Numbered from the stretch's first letter, positions 1 through 13,420 are shown. The stretch is 64,000 nucleotides of DNA from Atherix ibis (GCA_958298945.1 OY282606.1:55751920-55815919), one strand, 5' to 3'. Notes: generated from the letters alone by a model not told the origin. A program made the numbers and translations.

Positions 1-584
1 TTATTATATACATATGTAATACAAATTATTTATTATAAACAATAAAAAAAAAATATATAATTATAATGTGAAAAGTAAGAAAATTCTAAGCATAAAAAAA
101 TGTCTCTTAAATTTTGTTGATTTCGATTTATAATAATTAAAAAAAAACTTGTTTCATACTGAAAAAAATTTCAACTACAATCACAAGAAACTATAAATAG
201 CAACCGAATTTCAATTAACAATTAAAACAAATTATATGGAAATTGGAATTAACAATAGAATCTGAACACATGTTATTTAATTTCGTGAATAATATTATAA
301 ATATTATAATTACAAGAAAAGAAAAAGAAAACAAACTCAGTGTTAGAAAATTTCACATAAATTTAACAGATCAAATATATTGAATTAATTTGAATAAAGA
401 TTACTTAAAAACTAAAATATATTTAAACATATATATAATAAAATAATAAAACTATCTACAATATTAAAAAAAAAAAAACATAAATATATTTTTATATATA
501 AGTAACAAAAATGTCCACTGGAATTTAAAATTTAAAAAAAAAACTAATACTAACAATAATATTCAAACAAAACAAAAAAATACA

Positions 585-619
<35 letters not shown>
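585..619. repeat. (AAT)n microsatellite
   Basis: About 11-12 uninterrupted AAT units lie inside the AT-rich block. It is a simple trinucleotide repeat with no coding potential. Confidence 0.9.
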
Positions 620-620
<1 letters not shown>

Positions 621-1653
621 GAAATAAATAAATAACAATATAAAAATATTAAAATAACTAGTTTTATAGTTAAATTATATAAAATTTTGTTATAGAGAAT
701 TTTATTTTTATAAGATTTCTTATATATTTTCAATTTTTCTCATTGACCTAATTTGTTTTATCGAAAATAATAATGGAAAAAGAAAAAGCGATTTTATTTT
801 ACTTTTTTTTAGTATACATATATTTATATCTGTATTGTATTGATATGCATTTAATTAGGGGAAATCCTTTGAAATTTTCTGAAAGATTTTTCAAGATTTT
901 CCTTTTTAAAAAAAAAACTTCTGCATAATCAATCAATACCTGTGGAGAATACAGTGCCAAATGTTAATAGTATATTTGTATAGAGTATAAATCTATATAA
1001 AAAAAATGAATATAATAAAATCTTAAAAGAAACTTAGTTAAAAATAAAATCATTCCATAAATATTAAACTATTAATTTCTTTTTTAAGTAGAATAATATT
1101 TAAAAAAGAACACATATAAATTCAAAATTCTATTGTAATTTAATTTTTTTTAAATAAACTACAAAAAAATCACCTTAAAAATGTGACTAGAGAAATAACG
1201 AAAAAAATCAGATTACTCTATTATTAAGCATAATAAATAATAATTTATTTATAAAATAATAATAATAAACAAATTATATATTATGTACCAAAAATTGTTT
1301 CTAAATAGCCAGGACATTGAACAAATTAACACTACTATGTAAATAAGAAAGTTACTTAAATCCTACTAAAGTATATTTAATGTATTGTACAAAAAATTAC
1401 CTATTTTTAGAGAGAAAAATTCCCTAAATAAAAAAATGAAATTCTATTCGCTTTAATAAATTTATAATCACAATTTTCTTTAAAAATATCAATTATTTAA
1501 TGGTACTAAATTTTGTTCACTATTTTATTGAGAGTATGCTTAAAAGAAAAGCAAGGAAAAACTAAAAATGTTAAAGACAAAACAAGTGTGAATGTGTTAA
1601 TATTATAGACAGGAAGAGGATCTAAGAGAAAAACTACAATATTTAAAAAAAAA

Positions 1654-1655
<2 letters not shown>

Positions 1656-1685
<30 letters not shown>
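1656..1685. repeat. (TA)n microsatellite
   Basis: A 30-nt uninterrupted alternating TA tract follows an A-rich run. It is self-complementary. Confidence 0.9.
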
Positions 1686-1689
<4 letters not shown>

Positions 1690-4600
1690 ATAGAATAAAT
1701 TTTTTCAAAGCAAAATATATAAAAACATATCCATCCAAATAATACGAAAATATTTGTTTTAATAAATAAAAAAGAAAAATGATTAAACATAATAATTATT
1801 ATAATAATAAAAATAATAATAATAGTATTATTATAATCAGTAATAATAAATTTAAAAAATCAATTGAAAAATAGTCAAGAAAGTGATAATAATTATGTGT
1901 TATAATTAATATTATAAATATTTAATTGCTATTGTTAATATTTTTTAAACTAAGAATATTGAATTGATTAAATTTAGCATGAGAAAATCATAAATTAATA
2001 TTGATTTATTATATTTTCTTTTGGTAAACTTTTTTCTAATTTTTTTTACTTTATTAGAAGTTTTATTTACCATTTCAGAAAAAAAAAATAGTAGTTATAA
2101 TATAAATTTAAACTATTTTGAGGATTTAAAAAAAAAGTCTTTAATTATATTATTTATGTATGTATGTCTGTATTTGTTCTTTTTTTAAACTCGCATGTAT
2201 ATATATTAGAATATTTATAATTATAAATTATAGATCTTTTTATTGGTTATATAATAACTAAATTAAAATATTTTATTTCCTTTTTGAGTTATAAAAAAAA
2301 ATGATTTAAAAATAATAAAACGCATACATAAATACATACTTATTGAATGTCACCAAAATTGAATTATGAATAATTTAATCACTATTAAAAATTAAATCAA
2401 ATCTCAAATATCAAGGACTAAGTTTCAAAAAATTCTGAATTTATAATGTTATTATTAATTATTTTAATATGCATTTGTAATTAATAGTAAAGACTGATAA
2501 TGGACTTTTTTATTATTTAATAGCTTATGCGTTTTCTAAAAATTAATAATTTTTTTTTATAATAACTTAACTTCAGTTTATCTAGTTTATATAAAATATT
2601 ATAGAAAGAAAAAAGAATAAGGTAAAATATTTTCTTTTCAATATGGCAGCTCCCAATTTTCGAAATCTTTGAACTTTTCGAAATTTTTATCAATACTTAA
2701 CTATTCTAAAAAATTTAATTGTATAAATTTAAAAAGAAATTGATACATTTATATATTCAATGCGTAACATTACAATTAAATAATTGATTAATCAAATACT
2801 TAATTGATATATTATTTGTGGTTGTCAAAAAGTTTTAAATAAACGAAAGCAAAACAAACAAATTTTTGACGCTTATTCACTTTTATAAGATTTTATTATG
2901 TAATTATATATAGAAGTATATCTAGGCTTATACAATTTAAATATTAATTGATTTATGCTTAAAAATTATTTTTGATATTAGTTTTTTTTTAAAAGCAATT
3001 GTTAATAATTAAGCAAAACTTTTTTCTCCGTTAGCAAATTTTGTTTCTTTTATTTAGTATTATATACTCGTAATTTAAGAGCTACTAACTATCAAGAGCT
3101 CTAAGAATGCCTATTTATATATATTATACCTATTTATCTATTATATTAACGTATAGTACTACAAATATGCAATTATCATTAATGAAAAATTCGAAAATAA
3201 ACTGAAATTTATATTAACGAAAAGAAATTTTTTAGATAGATATTTTTTTGTATAATTCTATTCATGAGTATTTAAATGTAGGCAGGTACATTTTTAATTC
3301 AATTATAGCTCATCTTATCTATCCGCAAATATACGCTTAATAAAAATATTTCAGAAAATTTGCCACAATATTTAAAAAGAAACTAATTTAAACACTTACG
3401 AAATAAAGAAAAATATGAATAAGAACTTATAAACGAATTTCTTTAAGTTGACTTTTCCAAAAAGGAAATTTTGTTTAGAATGAAATTTTTATCTTAGATA
3501 TTATTATAAAAAAAATTTCACATTTTATTGACAAAATATTCAGATTTGCTCAAGAAAAGAGCTTTTTATAATGCTGATATCTACCAACCACCTCATAATC
3601 ATGTTCTATCTACCCAAATTGGCTTCTTTAATTACAATAAATTCATATCGTTGATATTCTGTTAGATTTTGAAATAAATTTTCAATATAATTATTTGAAA
3701 TAATTTTAATACTTTAATTTCATTTTTTACAAAACAGATAGTACTTACGTGTAATTTTAAATTGTCAAAGAAATTACTAATTTCGATAGGTTTAATTCCA
3801 AAATACATTAGCGATCATTTCAATAGTGTTTGTCTGGAATAATATTTTTAGGATAATCAACATTCTTTTTTGAAGATTTATTAATATCTAGTATCTATTT
3901 TAAGCAAATATTTCGCTTTTTCTTCCAATTTTTAACAGTATATCTAAATACTTTTATAAGACTACGATTTAAAAACCTAATGTTTGTGTCATTTTGGAAA
4001 AATATCTTTTATATAACACCTGAGTATCAACTCTAAATATTGATAAAATATCATTTGAAATTTTTTCTTGTTATTCGGTGACATTTTTATATAACAATAA
4101 AATTATTTAAATTCTATAATTTTATTAATATAAAAATGTACGATTTAAGAAAATTATTAGTAATTTAATATTTTAAATTATATTGTATAAGGATAATATT
4201 TTCTCAATGAGATATTAGAGGGTTTTTTTTATGAGTATTTTTTTTTTTTTATTAAATGAATATTTTTTTAAATTAACTATCAAAATTTCATTTTTGGAAC
4301 CACTAATCAATATGGCAAAAAAAAGCGGTAAATTGATTTTAATTCAAGTAAAATAAGCATTGAAGGATATTTGAATGGAATTAATGACATTATAATAATT
4401 ATCACTATTTAGAAATTTTTAGTAATTAATAGCCAATTTTTATTGAGTTTCAAATAAATTTTTTTGTGTAAGCCTACTTTATAAAAATTTAATTTATGTT
4501 ATCTTTTTTCATTAAAAAAAATAAATGTTTTTTTTTTAGAAGAAACGATAAAATTAAATTTGATAAAAAAAGACTGAAAATAAATACATGCATAATTAAT

Positions 4601-6642
4601 TACAAAATATAAAAAATCAAATAAATAAATACAAAATAAAATAAATTAAAGCAACCGTCAAATATTATATACATGTATACTCATTCGAAAACAAAAACAC
4701 GCAACAAATTGCAATCTAAAACGAGTGAAATCAATTTAAAATAAATCCAAATCTACAAAAAACGGAAAAAAATTAAAAATATTTACATTATATTTTTCCA
4801 TTAACTAATTCTTTATTTATCATGTAATTTTATTTCATTCAAAAAGTTCGAATTGTAAAAAGTCCTAATAATATTTTTAAGAAAAGCCACATTTTGATTA
4901 TATTGTATTATATAGAATTATTTTTTTAAATTTATATACCTTTATTAGTATATTGGTATTTAAAATTAGATAAGCTATATTACATACTAAGTATTGTGAA
5001 CGAAAAAGAAATTCAATCAAATAAAAATGAATAAATTAATTAAACAAATAGGGAAAAAATCTTTTTCAGGGAATCATAATAGCATATACTTACAAAGTTT
5101 TATTGAGGTTTTCCTTTACATGAAATAATAAATAAAAATAAAAAATTGTTTACAAATCGAAACTATTGTTGTTGTGTAATAAATATTCTGGAATTGTTTA
5201 TACATAAAATAAAATATAAAAAAATAATATTCATAATATTATTAATTTATTACATAAGAAATTGAGTAATAATAATAAAAATTATAATAGAAGAAAATTT
5301 ATTTCACATACCTGTTAGTGTGCTCAATAGTAAATATTACCAATTATATATATGAATGAAAGTATAACCATATTTGTTCATGTAATTTTTAAAACTAAAT
5401 GAAATAATTTCAAAATTGAAAAATAATACAAATATATAAAAAAAGTGAGAAGCAAATTTATTATTAACGCTCATTCCCAATTAAGCTCAAATTAAATAAT
5501 CATAAAATATTTTCAATTATTTTTCTTTTCATTTAAATGATGGATTTCCTTTAAAAATATAATCGTCGAAATGAACTAATAAAATAAATTAAAAATTAAT
5601 TAACAAAAAAAAACAATAAAATAACTTAAAAATTAAATACGTACAAAATTATTTATTCAATAATTCACATGAATAGGTGAGCATTGATGAACTTGAATAA
5701 ATAATTGTGTTATTAATTAACAATCTTATAAATAATAGTATGTTTGTTATTAAAGACGTTTTAATTTTATATTTAAAATTTAAAAAATTGACTAAAAAAA
5801 GAAAAGAAATAAAACTAATATTAATAATAATAATTAAGAGGAATTATTTTTTTTTAAAAAATTAAAAACTTAAAATATAAAAGTTGATATTTTATAAAAT
5901 AATTTACGAGTAGTATTAAAAGAAATTCTTTGAACATTTTATTATTTTAATATAATTTGTGGAAAAAAAATACAAAATGTAATAAATAAAAACTCATACC
6001 ACATATTTCTAATCGGAAAACAATCTAACATTTGACAATATAGATTATTGTAAACTACTATAAAAACTAAAATAATAAATATTAAAATTATAAATAATAA
6101 CAAATAACAATACTAATTAAAAATTGCAAAAAAAAATAATATTGAAATAAAAAAAAGTGAATTACGCAAAAAGTATAAAATAAATAATATTAAAATATTG
6201 TTTTCCTTTTAAAAAGTGTACGTGAGAAAACAAATAAAATTCATAGATCCAAAAAAAAAAAAAAAATTTAAAAAAAATATTTTAAAAATGAAAATTTTAA
6301 TTAAAAACTTTTTTTTATATTTATTTCTTTTATCATTTATTATGTATTGTAATCAATAATAACATTACACATACTTTTCGTGGCTTATAATTTAATTTTA
6401 ATGAAAAGTATAAATAATAAAAAAATTGAAAATTATTGAAAAAATACTAATTAGCAACCGTGAATAGTTAAAATTGCATGATTTTTATAATGCATAATCT
6501 ATGACGTTGAGCTCTATGCGAATATAAATACCATTCATTAAAATTCATTAAAATGAATTTTCCATATAGAATCTATAATATTAAATGAATTTTTTTCGTT
6601 TTCGCATTTAACAGTAGTTTTTTTCTACAATTGGATATTCTC

Positions 6643-6675
<33 letters not shown>
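6643..6675. repeat. (AAT)n microsatellite
   Basis: Eleven uninterrupted AAT units, the second long AAT tract in the AT-rich block. Confidence 0.9.
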
Positions 6676-6676
<1 letters not shown>

Positions 6677-9600
6677 TAACTAATAATGGATTAATATAAT
6701 AATATTTATTTTTATCTTAAATATTAGTGTATTTTCATATTATATCCATCAGTGTTATTCTATGTAAATATAATAAGAAAAATGTAAATTATAAATAACT
6801 ATTAATAAATAAATTCTTATTCTACATACTCTTTATTAAAAGAAAAGTATATTTGTATGTGTACTAATTAATGAGAATAACTAATTGTAAAATGGGGCTC
6901 AAAACTAAACACTGATTAAATTGCCTTAAATCGAAAATAATTCATTTATTTCATAGAGTAATTGATAAATACTCCAAAAATTTAAGAAAAAAATACACCT
7001 CCATTTTTTGTAAATGGATGATAAATTATCATTTTATTTCATTTTAAATTTATTATTGTATGATAATAAAAAATAAAAATTTTATAAATTTATTATGATT
7101 AATGTATAATGGAGTACTTACGTATTTATTTTGTGTGTGCGTACATTAATGTCTAAAATTTCAATAATGCTCAACGTCAAACAAATTACTGCTCATTATT
7201 ATAATTGATGTTCACTTTAGAGTATGTAACAAGGACATTGAACTAACCAATATAAAAAACAAGATAAAAAATAAAAGATATTGAAATAAAAGGATCTGAA
7301 AAATAAATCTAAGTTTTATTTCCTTTGATTAAAAGTAATTTTTTTTTTCATATAAATGTAAATTTTTTTTAATAATAAATGTAAAAATTAAAAAAATACA
7401 AATATGAATTTTCTTTATAAACATAAAATGTTTATTAAAACTCTTCATTTCAAATAATTTAATTAGTATTGCGAAATAAATATCCATAAATTTTGACTAA
7501 AAGATTTAAATAGATTTTGACTAAAAGGCAAAATAGAAACGATGACACTTATGTTACATACACAAAATAATACTATAAATTAACTAACTAAATGTTATAT
7601 TTTAGAAGAGATACTTAAAATAATATTATGACTAAACGAAAAATAAAATAAAATAATTAAATGAAAAATATGAAAATATATATAAATACATTTATACATA
7701 AATGGCAATTTAATTTGTTGCACGTTATAGTGCAATATTATTCAAAATAATATTTTGTTTTGTTCTAAGACGATATTTGTTTTTAACACTTTGTTATTTA
7801 TAGGTAGAAAACACTGATGCTAACGAAAAAATACAAAAAATAATAACAATTTTATTAAAATATATATATATAGAAATATATTTGCATATATGCTTACGAA
7901 TGTATGCATACACGTGTATATGTATGAGAAAATACGTAATATGCGATTGGAATAATTTTCAAATAATAAATCATATAGGAAATCTTAAACAAATGGACAT
8001 AAGAAAGATTTTAAATAAAACAAAAATTCACACTGATGTTTTTAATAAACTGGCAACAAAAAAAATATATATATATATAAATATAAAAAAATTATAACTA
8101 AATGAAAACAAATAAAAAAAAATTTATATTTAATTTTAAAAAATGTATTAATTTGCAAAATAATTAAGTAAACGAGAAATCTGTGTTTTTTATTTATAAA
8201 TTTTAAATGTATATAACTGATGAAAAGTATATATGTATAAATACATATAATAAATGCATATATAAACACAAGCATACATATATACATTCAAAAATTTAAA
8301 AACAATTTGTTTTTATTAAAATTCTTTAATTGTTTTTCCAATCGATTATATACATTATTTTTATGATATAGAAAAAAAATAAAAATAATGAATAAATAAG
8401 TAAAAATTTTATATTTTTAATAATGTACGTAATATTTTTAATAATTAATTAAAAAACAAAAAACAAAACAAGGAAATATCAAATTATTAGGAGAGCTTGT
8501 AAACAATAAAAGAAAACATTAGGAAAAAGTCTCCTATTTTATAAAAACAATAAATAGAAAAAAAATTTTGAATTGACTATAAAAAATTTTCAATAAAAGT
8601 TTATAAAAAAATTTAAATGAAAGAATGCAATTATATTTGACATAAAAGGTTTCCAGCAGAAGAGATAGAGAAGAATATAGAATGGAGAAGAGAGGAAAAT
8701 TTTAAAACTCTCCAAAAATGTTTATATTGTATTCAAAACTACAATATTTCATCAAACTGATAAACATACACGTATGAGACCGATAATAAAATAACAAAAA
8801 ATTATAAAAAATTAAAAGTTAAATTCTAAATTCTAAAATCAATACGAATCTTTATCAAATTAAAAGAAATTCAAATATTTTGATTCAGTGAAAAGAAATA
8901 ATAAAAAAATAATAATAACAATAAAACAACAATAACAAATACGAATATTACTACTACTACACTACTACTATTAAAATTGATAATAATATAATGGGAATAG
9001 TATGTAGTGATAGTAATAAAACTAACAATACACAAAATCAATCAATAAATGCATTAAATTATAATGATGATGTTGTTAATCGAATGAATTGTATTTGATT
9101 GCAAATCAAATAATAACAATAATTATAATTATATTTAAATGCAATTAATTATGTATTTATTGTATGTTAGAAATATCAACTGCTCAATGATGATTATTAT
9201 TGTTAAAAGTTTATTAAACTTGTTAATAAAATAAAATAAAATAAAAAAAAAATAAAAAACAAGAAACAAAATCACTCTATTGCAGTTATTCAAAATACAT
9301 ACACGTAATCGTAGAAGTCAAAATTCAAATAATCGTTTGTATTAAAATGAAGTTACCAGCAAGTAAACAAAATAAATTAATTAAAATATCAAAAACAACA
9401 AAATGCCAAAAATTAAATTAATAAAAATGCATATTAAAATGATCCTACTATAAATAAATGAATACATATGTAAATCCTTTCAAAAATGAAAGAGTCAAGA
9501 TGATAGTTTATTATCTTCTTAAGGAGACATATTAATTATTGATCCAAAATGAGAAAATAAAACAAACATAAACAAATTTATGTTAAAAAAAAATAGATAC

Positions 9601-9792
9601 ATGCATGTATATCTGCAATTGCATATATGTGTATGTAAATTAATTCATACATAAATAATATTGATAATTATTATATAATAACAATAATAATATTAATTTT
9701 AACATACATACATATTATTTATATAAATAAAATGATAAATGAAGGAAATTTCAAAGTGTAAGCCTCCTACACTTGAAAAAATTCGACATTTT

Positions 9793-9867
9793 TATATATA
9801 TATATATATAAATAACAGAAAAAAATAAACAGAAAGGAAAATAAAACAATATATATATATATATATA
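9793..9867. repeat. Paired (TA)n microsatellites
   Basis: Two 19-nt TA tracts (9793-9811 and 9849-9867) are separated by an A-rich, G-containing spacer. An open frame crossing them on the minus strand is low-complexity Phe/Tyr/Ile and is not regarded as a gene. Confidence 0.85.
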
Positions 9868-10404
9868 AACGATATAATATATAAAAGAGGAAATGAGAGC
9901 AAAATTATGGAGAATATAACGAAATAAGAATCGAAGAAGGGTCAAGTTGATCGAAAATAAATTATTATAAAAAAATGAGAAAAAAAATGCAAAAAGAAGA
10001 AGAGAGAAAAGTTTGAAAATATAAAAGCGAAAGAATGTTGCATTAAGCGACAAAAATCGAAAATAAATGTATTTTAAATGTTATAATGTTGTTTTAGTTT
10101 ATTTTGTTTTTGTAAGTGAAAAGTTTATGTTGGCAAGACTGTTTTTTCTTTAATTTAAGTCATAAACTAGTCTAGAGTATAGCACATTTAAATGCAAGCC
10201 AACTAATACTTTGCAACTCCAACTATGATTAAAAATCAAAATAACGTCAAATTATACATAATTTACAAACCAAAATCTGAAGTGAAGGATATGCAATATG
10301 TGTCAGCAGAAAAATATTCAATGAAATGCAGCAGGAAATTTTATAGGAACGATATGCTATCAAAATTTTGTGTTATGCTCAGTAATTTTTAGAAAAAAAA
10401 AGAG

Positions 10405-10779
10405 TACTGTCCCGGTATGCTTCTTGATATAAGTCATGCATTTGATATAGTTTGGCACCCGGGCTTCCTCTTGAAACTGACACTTCCAAGGAAACAGTAT
10501 TGACTGGTGTGCCACAGGGATATATACTTGGACCCATCCACTACATAATGTACACATATACATCCGATTTCCCAATCTGTTCCAATACCTTCTTTGCTAC
10601 ATACGCTGATGACACGGTCTGCGTTGCACCTATCGAAAAGCGCTGATATGCTCCAAATTTCTCCAAATCCAAATCCAAACCCTCCAGAACTGGTTTACCA
10701 AATAAAGAATAAAAGTTAATTGACGTAAATCTACCCACGCAACTTTTGCTCTCTGCCATAAACCATGTCCTCCCATATA
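10405..10779 (+). pseudogene. Jockey-like LINE reverse transcriptase relic, 5' part
   Basis: This is a decayed non-LTR retrotransposon reverse transcriptase. From 10405 one frame reads the palm motif LDISHAFDIVWHPG. After a frameshift it continues with GVPQGYILGP and the catalytic box ATYADDT (YADD intact), and then a thumb-like stretch beginning LQNWFTK and ending near KPCPPI, with two in-frame stops. The order and spacing fit Jockey-clade LINEs, although a piece is missing between the first two motifs. The reading stops at a mariner insertion and resumes beyond it at 12023. No endonuclease, ORF1 or tail is present, so this is a fragment. The clade is inferred from motif wording only. Confidence 0.75.
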
Positions 10780-12022
10780 CGAGGGTCGTTCAATAAGTCC
10801 TTAGAAAAGATGGAAAAAAAATGTTTTTAAAAAAAAAAAATTTATTTTTCAACATAATCTCCTTTTAGCTCTATACACTTTTCAAACCGTTTTTCCAAAA
10901 TTTTTATCCCGTCCAAAAAATAGGATTTCAGAAGTTCTGCAAAATACTCATCCGTTTGAGCAATGACGTCCTCGTTGGAAGTGAACCAAGCCATTTCTTC
11001 AGATTGGGGAAAAGAAAATAGTTCCTCGGGGCCAAATCTGGTGAATAAGCGGGATGCTGCAACAATTCCATTCTCAATTCCACAATTTTGGCCATGGAAA
11101 CAGCGCAGGTGTGCACGCGCGCATTGTCCTGATGCAAGAGCATTTTTTTCTTCTTCAGATGGGGGCGTTTCTCTTTGATTTCCTCGCTCAACCGTTGCAA
11201 TAACGACGCGTAATACGCTCCTGTTATTGTTTTTCCTTTTTCCAAGTAGTCGATAAAAATGATGCCCTGCCAATCCCAAAAGACCGTGGCCATCACCTTG
11301 CCGGCCGATGAAACAGTTTTTGCCTTCTTCGGAGCCCGTTCACCCTTGAAAATCCACTGTGATGACTGTCTCTTCATTTCTGGAGTGTAGTAGTGTATCC
11401 AGGTTTCGTCCACAGTGACATATCGACGAAGGAATTCGGCAGGATTGTGATGAAAGAGTGCCAACATAGCCTCAGAGTCCACTAACGATTGCGCTTATTC
11501 TCCTCTGAGAGCAAACGCGGCACCCATCTTGCCGAAATTTTTTTCACAGACAATTTTTCATGCAAAATTGAAGCGACTGTACCTTGTGATATGCCCGTGG
11601 CCTCAACTAATTCGCGCACTTTAATTCGCCGATCGTTCAAAATCAGATCGTGGATTTTGTCGATGATTTCAGGAGTAGACACCTCAACTGGGCGTGCTGA
11701 ACGATGTTCATCTTTTGTGGATGAACGGCCACGTTTAAATGCATTCACCCAATTGTAAATCGTCGCAAACACAGGTGCAGATGTGCCATGAACTGCATCC
11801 AACTCGGCTATGATTTCTTTCGGGCTTAAGCCTTTCAAATGGAGATGTTTGATGACAGCCCTAAACTCGCTTTTTTCCATTGTTATGCACAAATAAATGT
11901 CGTTAACTTTAATCGACGATAGAAATTGACCACGCTATGGATCGAGCGCAATTTCTCAAAAAAATCTTTACCGACACTACGAGCGCAATTTCTCGGATTT
12001 TCTAAGGACTTATTGAACGACG
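10780..12022 (-). mobile_element. Mariner transposon, copy 1
   Basis: A mariner element of about 1.24 kb flanked by TA on both sides. The left terminal repeat begins CGAGGGTCGTTCAATAAGTC. The right end is its reverse complement but has lost four bases of the CCCTCG terminus. It is inserted inside the Jockey-like reverse transcriptase relic, so it is younger than that relic. It is very close in sequence to the copy at 27.5 kb. The transposase reads on the minus strand and is broken. Confidence 0.92.
10842..11892 (-). pseudogene. Mariner transposase, broken (copy 1)
   Basis: Mos1-type mariner transposase, the DDE/D enzyme that cuts and pastes the element at TA sites. The N-terminal open frame (11482-11892) carries the paired helix-turn-helix region. 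The next frame holds VDETWIHYY (first catalytic Asp), LLHQDNARVH (second Asp) and SPDLAPRNYFLF. The third catalytic position, 34 residues after the second Asp, is Asn (codon 11021-11023) where mariners have Asp. There is a frameshift near 11482 and a 10-bp deletion near 10990 relative to the 27.5-kb copy. The C-terminus continues in another frame to the stop at 10842. It cannot give a full-length active protein. Confidence 0.92.
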
Positions 12023-12315
12023 TATCTTAATGGCACTCCAATAGCACAATATACCGAAGTTCAGTATCTAGAACTAAACTTATAAAAATGCTTCATATGG
12101 AATCCATATTCAAAATTGAAGAGCCAAGAACTAATCCAACGGATACCTATAACTACTTGGACTTCTAGCAAACTTTCTAAATTTACTATAGACAGAAAAG
12201 TACTTATATACAATACTCTGCTAAAACCTATATGGACTTATGAACTGGATCTCTGGGGAAGGAGTGAGAGTTCTTATCTCACACCGTCAATTAATATTGA
12301 ATCTTATAGGTAAGT
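12023..12315 (+). pseudogene. Jockey-like LINE reverse transcriptase relic, 3' part
   Basis: This continues the relic interrupted by mariner copy 1. Just after the mariner a frame reads LNGTPIAQYTEVQYLELNL, the usual bridge between palm and thumb. After a frameshift it reads IDRKVLIYNTLLKPIWTYEL, the conserved 'LLKPIWTYG..LWG' region of Jockey-type LINEs. It fades out near 12315. The clean join of motif order across the mariner shows that the two pieces were once contiguous. Confidence 0.75.
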
Positions 12316-12367
12316 CCTTATTTTTTCACTACATTAATATTGAAACTTATAGGTAAGACCCAATTTT

Positions 12368-12512
12368 TCAGTACATTTTCGATTGTCTGGGCCTGTATCC
12401 AATTGTCTTTGGATGGTTTGCGTAACATTTATCCTTAACGGCTTCCCACAGAAAATAATCCAAGGGGATCAAATCACAGCTCCGAGGCGGCCAATTGACA
12501 TCAGGAATTTTA
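12368..12512 (-). pseudogene. DD41D-type transposase fragment
   Basis: A short piece of an IS630/Tc1-like transposase. Readable on the minus strand is VNWPPRSCDLIPLDYFLW, followed by VKDKCYANHPKTI. This is the segment around the third catalytic Asp (the D in PLDYFLW). The N-terminal half and the C-terminus are absent. The family recurs several times in the window; a better preserved copy is at 51.9 kb. Confidence 0.75.
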
Positions 12513-13077
12513 TTATAAAAATAAAAATAACATAAACGAAATCTAAGTAAAAGGGACAAAGCGTTTCAGGACTGTTTCAAAGCCCATAATACAATGCGGC
12601 CTTGTAATTTTACTATCAATACACCCAAATAATTTTCACTTTATTGGCCGAAGGTGATTCCAACTTAGGCCCTCCAGCACTGTTTCGAACAGCGGAAGCA
12701 ATGCTTCCATCGATGAATAATTGACCATGGAAGGCACTTGTTGCATAGAATCAAATTAAATTGTTGTAAAAATTTCAGTCTCATCACACTTCTTATTTTA
12801 ATACACCGAATTTCTCAACGCCTAAGAAATTTCATCTATAAGTCTAATCCCTCCTTTTTGAACGCAATCATTTTCTACACAATATTCGGGCAAGTTTTGA
12901 TGAAGACCACAATTTATCAATTTCCAGGCGTTCTCTACATTTGGGACTATCTCCCACAACTACGAGTACAAAGCCTATTTTACGGTTGGATTTGGGCTTA
13001 CATCTTTACAAAATTCATATCACACGAGAATTGAAGTCGTTTGACTAATCGCAAATGCTGTGAATTCATCGCAAATG
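12513..13077. other. Unassigned; possible LINE scrap
   Basis: On the minus strand around 12570-12690 a frame with one stop contains ENYLGVLIVKLQGRIVLWAL, which resembles the 'KYLGV.ID.KL' region of LINE reverse transcriptases. The match is too short to assign. An open frame of 98 codons at 12738-13034 (+) has no motif I recognise. Confidence 0.25.
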
Positions 13078-13420
13078 CTAATTCACAAATTATTCACGAG
13101 GTACCTGTACATTCCGAAAAAGTGACCGTTTAGTGTGGTTTATGGCACGGTGACATCATCGGTTCTTATTTGTTTCTGAATGGGGAAGGAGTTACCGTTA
13201 CTGTTAATAGTGAATGGTGCAGATTGATGATAAGGAACTTTTTATAACTGAATAGAAAGATGCCACAATCGGTTTATTACCAAGAAGTTGTCATTTAACA
13301 ACTTTAGACTTCTTCTTGTTGGGTTTATTGCACAATGTGGTTGAAAATTAAAACCATCGTATTCGGTACTGTAACCGGGACATAGACGGCCATTTAAATG
13401 ATGTTGTTTTCAGAACATAA
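13078..13420 (+). pseudogene. DD41D-type transposase relic
   Basis: Decayed transposase on the plus strand, mostly in recognisable pieces. They are KVTV*CGLWHGDIIGSYLF (middle of the catalytic domain), then a deletion, then CHLTTLDFFLLGLLHNVVEN around the third catalytic Asp, and finally a C-terminal GHLNDVVFRT followed by a stop at 13418-13420. The second catalytic Asp segment (QQDGAT) is missing. Several stops and frameshifts interrupt it. Confidence 0.65.

Larger units (their letters stand above)
1..10300. other. AT-rich, gene-free and transposon-free block
   Basis: This stretch is dominated by A/T runs, short AAT and TA microsatellites and poly-A/poly-T tracts. The few open frames of 70-100 codons in it (around 7.9, 8.1 and 9.8 kb) are low-complexity Lys/Asn/Ile/Tyr/Phe strings with no domain, so I do not treat them as genes. 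No transposase, reverse transcriptase, terminal repeat or splice-bounded exon was recognised. It could be a large intron, intergenic DNA or an AT-rich spacer; the sequence alone does not decide. Confidence 0.7.

Noticed and set aside
1656..1685. Microsatellites as CRISPR or satellite arrays
   Set aside because: Plain di- and trinucleotide repeats without unique spacers; the window has no CRISPR-like structure.
7882..8287. Open frames of 71 and 81 codons on both strands
   Set aside because: Low-complexity Ile/Tyr/Lys/Asn strings overlapping TA repeats; no domain, and frames this short are expected in such DNA.
9751..10053. 100-codon open frame on the minus strand, Phe/Tyr/Ile-rich
   Set aside because: Crosses two TA microsatellites; its composition simply reflects A-rich DNA on the other strand. 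Not a membrane protein gene.
11489..11758. 89-codon plus-strand frame inside mariner copy 1 (and similar frames inside the other transposons)
   Set aside because: Antisense shadow of the transposase reading frame.
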